From Oscarella lobularis (lineage: Eukaryota > Porifera > Homoscleromorpha > Homosclerophorida > Oscarellidae): a DNA stretch of 64,000 bases. The position numbers were made by a program, and so were the translations under genes. Location: positions 1,364,001 through 1,428,000 of the forward strand of contig NC_089183.1 in the NCBI RefSeq assembly GCF_947507565.1, in the 5' to 3' direction. Under the pieces are notes generated by a model. The model did no database searches. It was not told the origin of the DNA and was given only the letters and a program-made list of their open reading frames with translations. Shown one piece after another: positions 46,133 to 60,575 of this stretch; positions within the stretch are counted from its first letter, which is position 1, and every line of letters starts with the position of its first letter.

Positions 46133-49100
46133 ATATCTGGTATTGTTATTGGCATGAAATCAGTTCGTTCGCTCTTGTTTTGCCACGTGGGACCATGTCT
46201 CCGTCTTATTGACGTTCTGGCGTCTCTCGTTGCCGATGATGAAAGCAGTGACGAGAAAGCAGTTCCGCACACTACAACAGTCATGCAGCAGAGAGCCATT
46301 GTTGCTCTTAACCTTGTTTATTTATCAGCAAAGAAAATTCACAGGTACAGTCTTATTTACCATGTTTTCTTTGAGTTCGAGTTGAAGCTGGAACTTTTAG
46401 GACTTACCCTCTTGTTGCAGTGCGCTTTATTGAAACGGTGTTGCCTCTTCTAAAGCAACTTCTTACCGGTCATCGATTGTTGGGTCTTGCTGGGTCAGTC
46501 AGTGTACTGTATGTCTTTTGTTCTAATTAATAGCTGTCTGCTTGTAGAGCTTCTGCTGATGAGCTTGTAGTTGAACTGAATCGCATAGCGCTGCGCTCGA
46601 CCTACTCAACGAGCCGTAGTAGCACTGAGACGCTGTTGATTTACGTGGAGGAATTGGGTTTCTCTAATCTAAGTCTTCGACTTAAAGTAAGCGTCAAGTT
46701 TCGAAAGCCTTTTATAGCAGTGCTCGATTTTACTTCGTTGTAAACTGTATAGAGAGAATCGGGCTATTTTGATTTAATGATGTTCTAAACACTTCCGCTC
46801 TTTAGACATAACTATACCAATCTCATTTAGTTATTATTGCAAATGTTCTGTTTTATTGCTTTACTTTCTCCTAGGTATCGCTCTACAGCGACCTAGGGAA
46901 ATTTGATTCCAGAGCAGCGTACATTGCTTACGTAGACAGCACGTGGAGGTACCTTTTCGTGCGGTTGTTTTGTGTAGAGTATCTCCCTTCTATTTGCCAG
47001 TTTATCGTCGTTTATTGATTCAATTAAGGCATCGTCTCTCGCTTGTTCTTCTTGTCTTGGGAGCTTCCTGGATCTCGTTCAGGTATTTGAAAGTGCGCCC
47101 TTGTAAGTTGAAGTTCTATCTGAACATGCGTTGTTAGGAATTTGACGACGAAGACACCAATCGTCAAATTGCTTCGTCCCTTTTGTCTTCCCTGACACGT
47201 TGCTTTCATAAGGTACAATCTTTGAACACAGCAGACTTGCCTTACATTTTTCTGAAGTGGAACACGGCGTTTGGTTCAAAATCTACCGTCCCGGAAAAGT
47301 TGATTCAAATCTGCATTGTGTACGCTGTCAAGGAAACGGATCTCGAAAAGTTGAATGATTTTTTGGACTATCAGTTTGATACATTGCTTGCCTATTCGAC
47401 CGAAGGCAAATATTTACAGAGCTCAAATAAGCGCCTCAGTTTGTGATTTCTTTTGCTTATTAGGTTATTTGTCTTCCGATGCCGAGGGATTCATGCTAGG
47501 ACTCCTCGATTTGCTAATGACCGGTCTGGAAGTTGATATGGATGTGGCTACAACTCTCACGTCACTCCTTCCTAATTTATTTTCACCATGTACGTAGAAG
47601 TGCATGGGGATTTTATCACGTACACTATAGTAGTAGTGACCCAAGTAGCGTTAGCGTTCCTCATGAGAACGAATTCCGTGTGATTGGCAATCAACTGTAT
47701 TCCCTTTTGTAGTCTTTGGATTAAGAGAGAGCAGTGTTGCTACGAAAATTTTAGAGCTTGGCTGTGTTTCTTTGTGCTCAATTCACAGGTTGCTACTTGA
47801 AAATTTGCTTGAGATTCAGAAATTTATTTCTTCCAACTTAGGAAAGCGATTCTGTGTCAGGGACTTTACTTCTTAGGCAAAGTCTATCGCATGTTTCCGC
47901 CAAGTGACACGATTGCGTAAGACTCTTAATTATGGTTCTTTCACTGCTTGATTTGACGTCTTTTTGACACAGAGTGAGGCAAGCTGCCATGGAGCTGCAC
48001 GCTGAGGCGCTTACTGTGTCTGAATCATTAATTGAAGATTTGCTGGTCAAGGCTGTTTCATCTCGCTCGGACTTTGACAATCCTGAAGATCTGGAAGTAT
48101 CTCCCAGCCCCTCTTTTGAAACTACTGCCAAGTTCACAACGGCTGGTGTTGATGAGAGAGCTTTCATGGCAGAGCCGGTAAGGATTGAGACAATACTATG
48201 GAATAATTACTGAACAGTTTACTGAAGGGTCCAGCGGCTTCTGATGCTCTCAGAGTTCAGGTTGTCGAGAATCTTTTAGACCTTGTCATTGCTATTGTAA
48301 GCTATTCAGTTCGTTGCAGGGTTTCTCAACCTTTGCACTGACTTGATTCTTTGTCACATTTTTAAGACTTGTCGCGGGGATGACTTCACGTTTCTGTGCG
48401 GGTCTGTTTTGCCAAAAGTCTTTCAGTCTGATTACGGTTTGATAAATGTTTCATCCGTCAATGTGCAGAAGCTACGAAGGTAATTTGTCTTTACACTACA
48501 TGCACACCAAAACAGAAACGTTGATACGCAACTTTAGATTCTTTGGAGCCGATCCTTCACTCCCCGTTGCTTCTGTTTCGTGGACAGTAGACAGGAAAGA
48601 GGTGCTACTTACTAGAACTGAGCAAGAAGGCCTTTTTCTTTACATTTTATTGCTTGTCATATTGCAGTTTGCAGTGGAATTACTTTCTCTAGCTACAATA
48701 GGAGTCAAGAGAAATCTTTGCAGTTCATTTGTCTTATGTGGAGTAGCAATACCCAAACTGGTTCGTACACGGCTATAAAAGCACAGATACTATATATCCT
48801 TGCAGCAATGCTATACGTTGGCTCTGCTTAGATGCTAAGTATTGACGAAGTTAAAGTAACCGATGAAGAGAAAATGCACTTGACTATTGACGTCCTTCAC
48901 GTTGCACGAGGTTTGTCGAGGCTTTCGAAATAAGAGAATGTAATATGAAACTAATTTACTGCTCAAGACGAACTAGAATCCGGTAACGATATTGAAGGCT
49001 TCCTATCACACGGAATTGATTTTCTGTCAAATCTTATGCCGGAGGACTCTGGCTTTCGAGAGCTCCAGTACTTAGAAAAATAGGGCAGTCTTTGGTACAA

Positions 49101-52100
49101 TTTTAATAATTTTTAGGAAGTTTGTAAGAATAATGGCCAAGAAATTTTTTAGTCCGTCTTTGTCTTCAATCCTTGTTTTGGCAAAGGTATTCGAGGTTCT
49201 ACTTTCTACAGCTACACTTGTTACATTATCGTTCTTTTACCAGTTTGCATGCGATTTCATGCTTTTGCACTTCCCTCAAGACAAACCTCACGTGCAGAAT
49301 TTCTTTCAAACACTCATTCAGAGAGGAAAACGCGATGTAAGTTCTCTTCCATAAGAATTTTGTTATGGTCCTTATTGTATCAAGGAAATTCGAACTGTTT
49401 TTCGAGTATGTCGTCGCCCCTTTGACGACGACAGTCGCTATGGAAGCGTTCGTACTCATTTACTTCTTTCGCTACTGGAAAGATATCTTCAAGACAGCTC
49501 CAAGCACTTTGTGAGGTACTTATAATATACAGTGTAACTAGTATCTTATAACAAACGTCCTATAACTATTTTTTTCGCACAGCATATGAAGTTGATTTTT
49601 AGCATCGAGGCTCCGAAGAACCGATACGCTTCCTCTCAGGAAGAAACCAGCAATTGCTGCACAACCGAAAGAATGAACGTTGTAGTCCGGCAAGTCTGTG
49701 GCGCATTTTTGCGAGAGATAGTTAGACTTCTAGAAAACAAGCGGTATGTGTTGGTATTTTTTCCCCCTGCATCATTCTAACCCTAGCGTCTCTTTCTTAA
49801 GTTACACCGAGGATGAAGTCTGCTCCCTCAATGCTCGGTTGTCTCGTTTTGTGCTTGTGAAGACCTTGTTTGGTGACAAACTGGCATCGAGCGAGAGCCT
49901 ACCTGTTAATTCGCTAATGAAGGATTTTGAAGCGTACGTACCAAATGCATTTTAATGTACTCTATACTGCAGTTCAGTTCGCTAATTCGTTTAGGAAGTT
50001 TCCGCATGACGTTCTCGTTGATGCTCAAATGATGGAAACGTTGACAACGTGTGGAACTAGGTTGGAGCACATTGAAGTACGTCGTCCATCAGACTCCAGT
50101 GCTAGTGGCTAACCTAATTAACGTTCTGCTTCTCAAAGTTGCCTAGATACGAGTTTCTTAAAAAACGTCTTGTTGCTGCGCTGACATTCTTTCTAGGTTC
50201 GACTTACAGTAAGATGCTATTTCTGCTTTAGCGTGCTGACTGCTCGTATTTAACTATCACATTTTTTGTAGAATGTCTTGTAGATCGAATTGCTGCATTA
50301 GAAACTGAGCTTTTGAGTATTCCCCGCAATGCAGACGATCGCGCCAGACTATTGGCGTCTGGCTACAGCATTCGCTGCTGGACAAGCGTGAGAGTAATAT
50401 GTGTTTAAATCAGGAGCGATTTTTCTTATGTACTATATCTTGCGCATTCAATTACTTTATTTCTTTATTAGCTGGGGTCGATTGTGTTAATGGTAATTAA
50501 ACCGAGCAATTGTTTATATACAGTAGTATATACAGCAGCTAAGCTAAGCGTTTGAATTGCGTTTACCGGGCACCATATCGTTTAAAAGCGTGGCGTTGTT
50601 TCTGCAGAATATTAATTAAAGCATTTACGCCTTTTTCTGTACCTGAATTTTTCTCTCTTCCACTAGCCTGTGACGGTGACTGTCGAAACGGACGGTCGGT
50701 ACAGCATTGAGGAAAATCTTCGCCAAAGCTTGCTTCTTTGCTATCGAAATTATGTCGAGCTGCTGAAGAGCATTGGCACATCTAAGGTGACTTTGTCATG
50801 TTATCATTCTTAACTAATGCTCGAATTTAACTGTTAGATTATTGTTAATGAAGTGGAGGTAGGAGTGCATCAGATGTTTGACGAGTCACTTTCCCTTAAT
50901 GAAATGAAGGTGCTCATTGTAAAGCGGTGTTTGATTAATTGTGAAAATTGCTGAAAGGGTCAAAGAGCGATTGCAGTAAGAGAAATTGATCGTTTTCTCT
51001 CGGTATCCAAGTCCTCAATGGGCACGTTGGCGCAAAAGGTTTCGCTTTATCGACATTTGTTAAGGCATGCATACGTGAGTATTTCCGTTTTAGATGGCTC
51101 TGCTTGCCGAAGAAGACAGGATTGAATGTGATTTTGAACAGAAGGTATACGGTTTCTTTTGTTCATTTAATTGAAAGTATGAATAGACGCATAGGCTAAT
51201 GCTCCCATAAGAGCGCTGACGTTCACAGCCTCCCTGCACACATCTTTTTTTGCCTGCTCAAAGTAAGATCTGAATGCTTTTTGTATTTTGAAGAGGCTTA
51301 CAAATTGTGTAACTCGAATCCTACTAAAGCTAGAAAATTATTTTAAAAGCTGACATGAAGATGAACTTTCTAGCGCAAGTTTTGGTTTTTGTGCACTTTT
51401 CCTTTCTATTTTTTGTTTATTTTGGTGCGGTATTTCTGTATTTATTTTTTTTGCATGGCATTATTTCTAACGTAGATTTCACGTGTTTGATTTTTATAGC
51501 TGCTGTGGCACGGGAATAACAGGTTGCTATGGACCAACTGGAGACCACTGTGAAAGGCCTATGGAGGTCGGTGCTTAATTAAATTTATCATTCTCTGTGT
51601 CTACTTAGCTGCGCATCTGTTCTGGCAGATTGGTCTACGACAAGACAGCGCATTTCTTTCTATCTACGACGAGTGTGGAATTGAAATTGAAAACGTGGAA
51701 GTCCTCTTAACCGAAGAAGGTTTCATCTTTGTCGTTCATCAATAATCGACCTGCATCTTGAAACTGTGTTTTATATATTTTAGGAGCTTACATTTTCAAG
51801 GCCTATAGCAATGGGCATCCTTACGATACGTCAGAAGTAAAGACGAGTCTCCGCGATTTTCTAAAACTGTATTGCTCAATTTTTAGGTTTGGCTTTCTCT
51901 TTTCAAAGAGCTCCTCGCCGGCTCGGATCCATTGTTTCCTGCTATTATTATTCCTTTTGGATTTCCTAATCAAACCACTTGGAATCTAATACGGCGGTAT
52001 TTGCGTATCTTGTTTTGTGCATGATTGGTGCTTATACACAAGTTCCAGCTTTGTTGAAACTGAGTTGACGGGAAGCGTTCTTACTTGCCGACCAGATTTC

Positions 52101-54187
52101 AGTGATGATTGGAAGACATATTTTGACTTCAGGTAGTACTTAAAGCTTTGTTTCGGACGTCCAGCTGTCTAAATGAGGTAACTGTTTTGTACAGACCTGA
52201 AAAAGTTAGGTGTGGTGTAGACGTAGTGCTACATAAAGGCTTTGCAATCGGAGGAAGAAAAGCGCTTATGCGCCAGACTTCTCATCTTACAAAGGCATTC
52301 ATGAGTGTTTTACTTCTCAAAGCGTTTGCATGTAACTAGTTAACAGGAGATGTTGTCTTAAAGGATTTAGCTGGCGAGTTGTTTGATAAAGTCATTCACG
52401 AAATGCTCAGTGACAACTGGATGAAGCGATTTCGGTTGGAAGTCAAACGTTTGAATATGTTCTTTGAGAGTTGCTTACACATTGATATTTTAGGTTTTTG
52501 GGGAAATATATTGCACAGTTTGTCAGTGCTTTCATTAGCACGGGAGCGATTGACAAAACAATTCTCTATGATGGCTTCAACTATGATCGGTGGAGGAAGA
52601 CCCAAAAAGGAAGTTTGGTAGAGTGGCTTGCTGATCAAGTCTTGCAGACGTTATTTTCATGTGGTTTGTTTTTCTTTAGATTGCTTCTAAGGTAGACATT
52701 GTTGACCTGTTGGCGAACTACGTTGCGGAAAAGGTTGTGGCATTCTGCATGCAGGAAAACGTTGAAGAATTGTTCGCTTCTAAACGAAAACATTTCTTTG
52801 AACTCAAGGTAATGTATACTGTTATAGATAAGGTGGGATCGCCACATCTGATAAAAAGCATACAAAGTACCGCGCCTATTCTTGTACAACGTACCGTACC
52901 GGCGATGTTTCTTTTTCTAAATGAAAAATGTATAAGATTATATAGCTTTTAATTAAATTCTAAGCACATTAATTACATGCAGTAGCTTGTTGTTCAGTGA
53001 ATCTGACACGTGCTTCGCTGCCCCTTATATAATTTGTTCGTCGTTTATCAATCGCTAGCGATTTTTCTCAGGGTTTTGCGCATGAATATAGAAAAACGTC
53101 GAAAATGCTTAGCGGAAAGGTACAGTTTTCTGCGTTTTTTGCTCACGCATATTTTTTGCTTACAAAGTATTACGAAATGCTGTCGGTGCTAAGAAAATCG
53201 ACAATCGTTGTTCCCATCCTCACCCTTCCTCGAGCTTTTCAAGAGGAGCTCATGCGTTGGATATTTCGCAACGAAGACAGGTTGAACTCTTAATTGTCAT
53301 GACCGCAATCCACGATTCTTTTCTTTTATTAGAGAATGGCGACATCGAGGCGGAAGAGACGGTCACGAAACTGTTCAACAGTACATCGGCTTTCTTGGTA
53401 TACAAGCGAATTCGAATGATCACTTATGTGAAGCAGTCGGATACAGATACTCGCGAGTTGTGTCCTGCTCTTCCTGGTGTGGTTGCTTTCTCTTATAATA
53501 CGGAAGAGAACGTTTTCAGAGTGAGCGCTGCGCATAACGCGTTGCCAATTATGGTCTATCATTTCAGATGTGTGACGTTCTTGCCTATGCGGTTGGCGAG
53601 TACGTTGTCCTGAATGAAAGCGCGATTTTAGGTGGAGCGGTTGCCTATGAGGTGGTTACTGCGTGGGTCAGCCCCAGGTAGGTACGGTACCTGCATGAGC
53701 AAGCCATAGAGGAATTTTCAGCTTATAAAAGTTTGCAAGTACTGTATTCTAAAATGCGTTGACTTGCGTGCTTATATAGGTTTTCTAACAACCTATTATT
53801 TTTTGCACTGCAGAATCACACCTAATGTCGCAATGACCCTTTAGGTTCCGAGGTCTCAATTTAGCACTTTCAATGTACGTGAATCTGATGGAGCAAGGTT
53901 TATCAATAATTTAATATTTCCTTAACTTGATCTATAGTTATTTCGGTTTGTTATGTGTAGCGAATTGCTCATTTTTACTTTGTGATATCCTGAAGGGCAG
54001 TCTTGATCACATCGTGGAAAGCAGCTTTTTGCTTCGCTGTTTGCGTTCTGCGCGTTTGTTCCCGTTTGTTGTTCAAGAACAGCAAGACTCGTACGAAGTA
54101 ATCGCTCAGGTACACGATTTGAATCTTGCGAAAATATATTATCTAACGTTCCAACGTGTCAAAGAACGGGAAAAAGGAGCCTTTTGA
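46133..54187 (+). CDS. large multi-exon gene of unknown function
   Basis: At least 25 small exons with 45-70-nt introns; boundaries and ends approximate. Phase-consistent runs include 46133-46344, 46401-46493, 46548-46686, 46875-46948; then 47138-47405, 47464-47588, about 47711-47789, and on through the exon encoding VRQAAMELHAEALTVSESL (47975-48178). Later clear exons encode VTVETDGRYSIEENLRQSL (about 50680), an acidic segment with LRQDSAFLSIYDECG (about 51640), PAIIIPFGFPNQTTW (51940) and HGAYFLLTKYYEML-like text (about 53150). The product is long (over 1000 aa), mostly helical, with no signal peptide or membrane run that I can see; a HEAT/armadillo-like scaffold is a guess. The intron at 47406 starts with GC. 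I do not recognise the family. Last exons around 53930-54187 are uncertain. Confidence 0.5.
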
Positions 54188-55543
54188 ACGGCTTCTGATA
54201 AATACAAGACCTATTCTTATTGCCCACAAAGCCAGGAAGGGCGCACGATACATTCGCAAACAGCTACCCTATTTCTGCGTATTTGGCGTCTGTCTTGTTT
54301 TTGGTGCGGCTATTGTTTTCAGGATTCGAAACTAGCGTATGGAAATAAATCAATCATATCAATTAAAGTTAGCTCATTAAGAGCCTAATAGTTTGTCTTC
54401 TTACCTGCGCAGTCTTTTTCTCTGAAGAGAGTCTTACTCAATACAATACACTCTATGTGGTACGCGCGAGGCGATTCCCGCAAGGTCACTGATTGGCATT
54501 TTATTAACCATAGATTTACGGAACGTTACTGTCTACTCTTAACGTCTAGGAAGGGAACTAGTACTACGTATAGAGTCGATCCTCGATTATTTCAAACTTC
54601 GGATAATCCAGGACAATTAGTAATTTTACGTCAATGACTTCATCTTCAAGTAGGCACAGCGCATTTGAGATATAAATGAAGTGATTTAAAATTTCGATCG
54701 TGCCACTCGCACATCGTCGTGGCTGGAACTGTGGTAAACTAGGACGAATTGGAAGGAGCTGCACCAAGTTTATTACACAAAAAGATGCAAATACCCGTCG
54801 CTTTCCCCCACCGCACTTGCCGTATATGGTGGTATATTGTGTCATAATTCACGACGCAACAACAGCAACAGGGACAGCAGCAACAAGAAGCATTAGTCAG
54901 TAAAGTCGTTGTTGTTGCGACAAAAACAACAGTAAAGCAACACCGAAACGTTGTTGCTTTAATTAATTGAACGTAATAACATCTTTTTCTTTTTGCCTTG
55001 AAAATAACAACCACGTTGTTGCTTTGAAGTCTGTTGTTACTTAAATTCAAGCTCTTATTTTTGGCACAAATATTTATACCGCCATACTTATTCGGGCACG
55101 TTGAAAACGGGCTCTGCCCGTGTATGCGATTTGCCTGGTTGTTAGGTCTTTAGGCAATAATCTGTGCAGAAGGATATACCGCAACCTAATTACAATTGTA
55201 TGATGCACTTGCTTAAAATGTTTATGCCGTAACTTACTTTGATTGCAGAGGCTACTGCGCAGATGTACGCGTGCATATATTTTATGGAACTGTACGAATA
55301 CTCCCAAATAAGGGCGAGAAAAGGTGCCCGGTATCTGTGCGTGGTCATGCAGAGGCGTCCGGATAAGTCCGAGTGCACTTGCCTTAGGAGACACACGCTG
55401 CGAACCAATCAAAAGACTTCAAACTAAAAAAACCGTAGTCGTCCGGGTCGTCCAGTCTGAACTATGAGTGTTGGTGCTTCTCTCTGAACCTGAGGGAAGG
55501 CGTTTACAGAGATACCGCAAGAGGTCGGCGACTACGTAGCGCT
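54188..55543. other. intergenic with CAA/TTG-rich inverted motifs
   Basis: 54855-55035 has clustered CAACAACAGCAAC and GTTGTTGTTGC tracts in both orientations, able to form hairpins (for example agcaacaccgaaacgttgttgct at about 54935). No gene supported. The flank before the satellite starts at about 55440. Confidence 0.45.
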
Positions 55544-58500
55544 AATCTGATGCAGAAATTGCTGCTTTACCTTTAAATAAAAGAAATTTTTGCGGCCCGG
55601 TTCCTATTGGGGGGGCCACATCTTTTTCTATAAAACTGATCGCTCGGTTTTGGCTATAAACCAGTCAAAGTCGCTCTAATTTGAAAATCGCTTTCATTGC
55701 TGCCTTTGCCTTTGAGTAAACGAAATTTTTGTGAACCGGCTCCCAATCGGCCTTAATTTTATCCTAAAATTTATCGCATATTTTACGCTATAAATCAAAC
55801 GATGAAGCTCTTATTTATTGGAGAAATTGCTGCCTTTGCCTTTAATTGAACAAAATTTTCGTGGCCCGTTTCCTAAAAGGGCCTCATTTTTATCCAAAAA
55901 TTCATCGCATTTTTTACTCTATAAACCAGTCAAAGTAGATCTAAATTGATGCAGAAATTGATGCCTTTACCTTTAAATAAAAGAAATATTTTCAGTCCGG
56001 TTCCTATTGGGACCCCATTATTGTCTATAAAACTGATCGCTCGTTTTATAAATCAGTCCAAGTAGCTATAATTTAATGCTGAAAAACGCTTTCATTGCAG
56101 CTTTTGCCTTTGAGTAAACGAAATGTTCGTGACCCGGCTCCGAATAGGGCCTCAATTTTATCAAAAAATTTATCGCATATTTACGCTATAAATCAGTCGA
56201 AATAGATCTTATTTAATATAGAAGTTGCTGCCATTGCCTTTAAACAAAAGAAATTTTTGTGGCTCGGTTCCTAAAGGGGCCTCATTTTTATCCAAAAAAT
56301 TAATGGCATATTTGACGCTATAAATCAGTCGAATTAGCTCTAAATTGATGCAGAAATTGATGCCTTTACCTTTAAATAAAGAAATTTTTTCAGCTCGGTT
56401 CCTATTGGGTCCTCATTTTCTATATAAAACTAATTGCTCGTTTTTTGCGATATATTAGTTGAAGTAGCTCCAAATTGATGCAGAGAAGCGGTTTCATTGC
56501 AGCTTTTGCCTTTGAGTAAACGAAATTTTCCTGACACGGCTACCAATGGGCCTCAATTTTATCCAAAAACTATGGCATATTTTACGTTATAAATCAGTCG
56601 AAGTAGAACTTATTTAATATAGAAGCTGCCATTGCCTTTAAACAAAAGAAATTTTTGTGGCTCGGTTCCTAAAGGGGCCTCATTTTTATCCAAAAAATTA
56701 ATCGCATATTTGACGCTATAAATCAGTCAAATTAGCTCTAAATTGATGCAGAAATTGCTGCCTTTACCTTCATATACAAGAAATTTTTGCAGCTCGGTTC
56801 CTATTGGGTCCCCATTTTTCTATATCTAACTAATTGCTCGTTTTTGCTATAAATCAGTCAAAATAGCTCCAAATTGATGCAGAAAAACGGTTTCATTGCT
56901 GCCTTTGCTTTTAAATAAACAAAATTTTCGTGGTCTAGTTCCTAATGGAGCCTCACCATTATCCAAAAAGTTAATCGAATATTTTACGCCATAAATCAGT
57001 CAAATTGGCTCTTACCTAACGAAGAAAATGCTGCTTTTGCCTTTGAATGAAAGAAATTTACGTGGCCCGGTTCCTAAAGGGGCCTCATTTTTAACCAAAC
57101 AATTAATTGCGTATTTTACGCTATAAATCAGTCAAAGTAACCCTAATTTGATGCAGAAATTGCCTCTTTTATCTTTAAATAAAAGAAATTTTTGCGACCC
57201 TGTTCCTATTGGGCCATCTTTTTATCCAAAAAATTGATCGCAGGTTTTACTCTATAAATCAGTCGAAGTAGATCTAAATTGATGCAGATATTTCTGCCTT
57301 TACCTTTAAATAAATGAAATTTTTGCAGCCCGGTTCCTTTTTGGACCCCATTTTTCTCTATAAAAAAAATTGCTTGTTTTTTGCTATAAATCAGTCAAAG
57401 TAGCTCCAAATTGATGCAGAAAAACGGTTTCATTTCTGCCTTGGCTTTTAAATAAACGAAATTTTCCTGACCCGGCTCCCAATGGGTCCTCAATTTTATC
57501 CAAAATACTATCGCATATTTTACGCCATAAATCAGTCGAAGTAGATCTTATTTATTGCAGAAGATGCTGCCATTGCCTTCAAACAAAGAAATTTTCGTGG
57601 CCCAGTTCCTAAAGGGGCCTCACTTTTATCCAAATAATTAATTGCATATTTTACGTTATAAATCAGTCAAAGTAGCCAGAATTTGATGCAAAAATGGCTG
57701 CTTTTATCTCTTTTTGCAACCCGGTACCTATTGGGCCACCTTTTATCCAAAAAATTGATCGCAGGTTTTACTCTATAAATTAGTTGAAGTAGATCTAAAT
57801 TGATGCAGACATTTCTGCCTTTACCTTTAAATAAATGAAATTTTTGCAGCCCGGTTCCTTTTGGGACCCCATTTTTGTCTATAAAACCAATAGCTCGTTT
57901 TTTGCTATAAATCGGTCAAAGAAGGTCCAAATTGATGCAGAAAAACGGTTTCATTGCTACCTTTGCTTTTAAATAAACGAAATTTTCCTGACCCGGCTCC
58001 CAATGGGTCCTCAATTTTATCCAAAAACTCTCGCATATTTTACTCTATAAATCAGTCGAAGTACATCTTATTTATTGCAGAAGATGCTGCCATTGCCTTT
58101 AAACAAAGAAATTTTCGTGGCCCGGTCCCTAAAGGGGCCTCATTTTATCCAAATAATTAATTGCATATTTTACGCTATAAATCACCAAAGTAGCCAGAAT
58201 TTGATGCAGAAATGGCTGCTTTTATCTCGAAATAAAAGAATTTTTGCGACCCGGTACCACCTTTTTATCCAAAAAATTAATCGCATATTTTACGCTATAA
58301 ATCAGTCAAAGTAGCTCCAAATTGATGCAGAAAACGGTTTCAATGCTGCCTTTGCTTTTAAATAAACGAAATTTTCGTGGTCTAGTTCCCAATGGGCCTC
58401 ACATTTATCCAAAAAGTTAATCGAATATTTTACGCAATAAATCAGTCAAAGTAGCTCTTACCTAATGAAGAAAATGCTGCCTTTGCCTTTGAAAAAAAGA

Positions 58501-60575
58501 AATTTTCGTGGTCCGGTTCCTAAAGGGGCCTCAATTTATCCAAACATATTAATTGCATATTTTGCGCTATAAATAAGTCAATAAAGCCCTAATTTGACGC
58601 AGAAATTGCTGCCTTTATCTTTAAATAAAAGAAATTTTGGCGGCCCGGTTCCTATTGGGCCACATTTTTATCTATGAAACTAATCGCTCGTTTTTTGCTA
58701 TAAATCAGTCAAAGTTTTTGTAATTTGATGCAGAAAAACGTTTTTGCTGCCTTTGCCTTTAATGCAATCAAATTTTTGTTGCCCGGTTTCTATTGGGGCC
58801 TCAGTTTTATCCATATAATTAATCGCTCGTTTTTAGCTGTACATCAGTCAAAGTAGCTCCAATTTGAATCATAAAAACAGTTTCATTTCTTCCTTTGCCT
58901 ATAAATAAACGAAATTTTCGTGGTCCGGTTCCTAATGGGGCCTCACTTTTATCAAATTATTAATTGCATATTTTAAGCTATAAATGAGACGTAGAAGCTC
59001 TAATTTAATAGAGAAATTGCTGTCTTTGCCTGGAAATGAACGAAATTTTCGTGGCCCGTTTCCTAAAGAAGCCTCATTTTTATCCAAAAAATTTATCGCA
59101 TATTTTACTCTATAAATCAGTCGAAATAGATCTACATTGATGCAGAAATTGCTGCCTTCACCTTTAAATAAAAGAAATTTTTTGCAGCCCGGTTCCTTTT
59201 GGGTCCCCACTTTCTATATAAAACTAATTGCTCGTTTTTTCCATATATCAGTCAAAGTAGCTCCAAACTGATGAAGAAAAACGGTTTCATTGCAGCCTTT
59301 GCCTTTGAGTAAACGAAATTTTCCTGACCCGGCTAACTACTCGCTCAATTTTTGCAATAAATCAGTCGAAGAAGCTCTAATTTGATACAGAAAATCGTCT
59401 TTATTGCTGCCTTCACATTTAAACAAAAGAAGTTTTCGTGGCCCAGTTCCTAAAGGGGCCTCATTTTTTATCCAAACAATTAATTGCATATTTTACGCTA
59501 TAAATCAGTCAAAGTAGCCAGAATTTTATGCAGAAATTGCTGCTTTTATCTTTAAATAAAAGAAATTTTTGCGACCCGGTTCCTATTGGGCCTTCTTATC
59601 CAAAAAATTAATCGCATATTTGACGCTATAAATCCGTCGAAGTAGCTCTAAAATGTTGCAGAAATTGATGCCTTTACCTTTAAAGAAAAGAAATTTTTGC
59701 AGCGCGGTTCCTATTGGGTCCCCATTTTTTTATATAAAAGTAATTGCTCGTTTTATGCTATAAGTCAGTCAAAGTAGCTCCAAATTGATGCAGAAAAACG
59801 GTTTCAATGCTGCCTTTGCTTTTAAATAAATAAAATTTTTGTGGTCCAGTTCCTAATGGGGCCTCACCTTTATCCAAAAAGTTAATTGAATATTTTAAGC
59901 AATAAATCAGTCAAAGTAGCTCTTAACTAATGAAGAAAATGCTGATTTTGCCTTTGAATAAAAGAAATTTTCGTAGTCCGGTTCCTAAAGGGGCCTCAAT
60001 TTATCCAAACATATTAATTGCATATTTTACGCTATAAATAAGTCAAAGTAGCTCTAATTTGATGCAGAAACGTTTTCATTGCTGCTTTTGCCTTTGAATA
60101 AACGAATTTTTTGTAGCCGCGTTCCTAAAGGGGCCTCATTTCATTTATAACTAATCGTTCGTTTTTGCCATAAATAAGTTGCGGTAGCGTTAATTTTATG
60201 CAGAAAAACGTTTTTATTGCTTAATTTTGCGTCAAATAAAGGAAATTTTCGGGGCCCGGTTCATAATGGGGCCTCATTTTTATCCAAACAATTAATTAAT
60301 CTCATATTTTATGCTACAAATGAGTCAAAGTAGCTCTTATTAAATGCAGAAATTCTGCCTTTGCCTTTTAATATAAGAAATTTTTGAAGCCTGGTTCCTA
60401 TTGTGGCCCCTTTTTCGTCTATAAAACTAATCGCTCTTTTTTGCTATAAATCAGTTGAAGTAGCTCTAATTTGATGCAGAAAAACGTTTCCATTGCTGCA
60501 TTTGCCTTTGATAAAGCGAATGTTCGTAGACGGGATCGTAAAGGGGCTTCATTTAAATCTACATAATTAATGGCG
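55544..60575. repeat. satellite array, ~130-bp monomer with higher-order repeats
   Basis: About 38 AT-rich monomers of roughly 124-142 bp run head to tail. Each has the blocks gctataaatcagtc, ttgatgcagaaa, cctttaaataaa, gaaattttt and cccggttcctattggg. Neighbouring monomers differ by class (g.cctcattttta type, ggtttcattgc type, and so on) and classes recur in order: 57245-57780 and 57780-58270 are two near-copies of a four-monomer unit of about 500-530 bp. Reading frames inside are incidental. Function unknown; centromeric, pericentromeric or other satellite cannot be told from sequence. Confidence 0.9.

Noticed and set aside
57954-59210. Short ORFs inside the satellite
   Set aside because: They arise from the repeated monomer and have no conserved start or coding bias.
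55544-60575. CRISPR-like array
   Set aside because: Repeats are adjacent without spacers, with large diverged units; this is a eukaryotic satellite.
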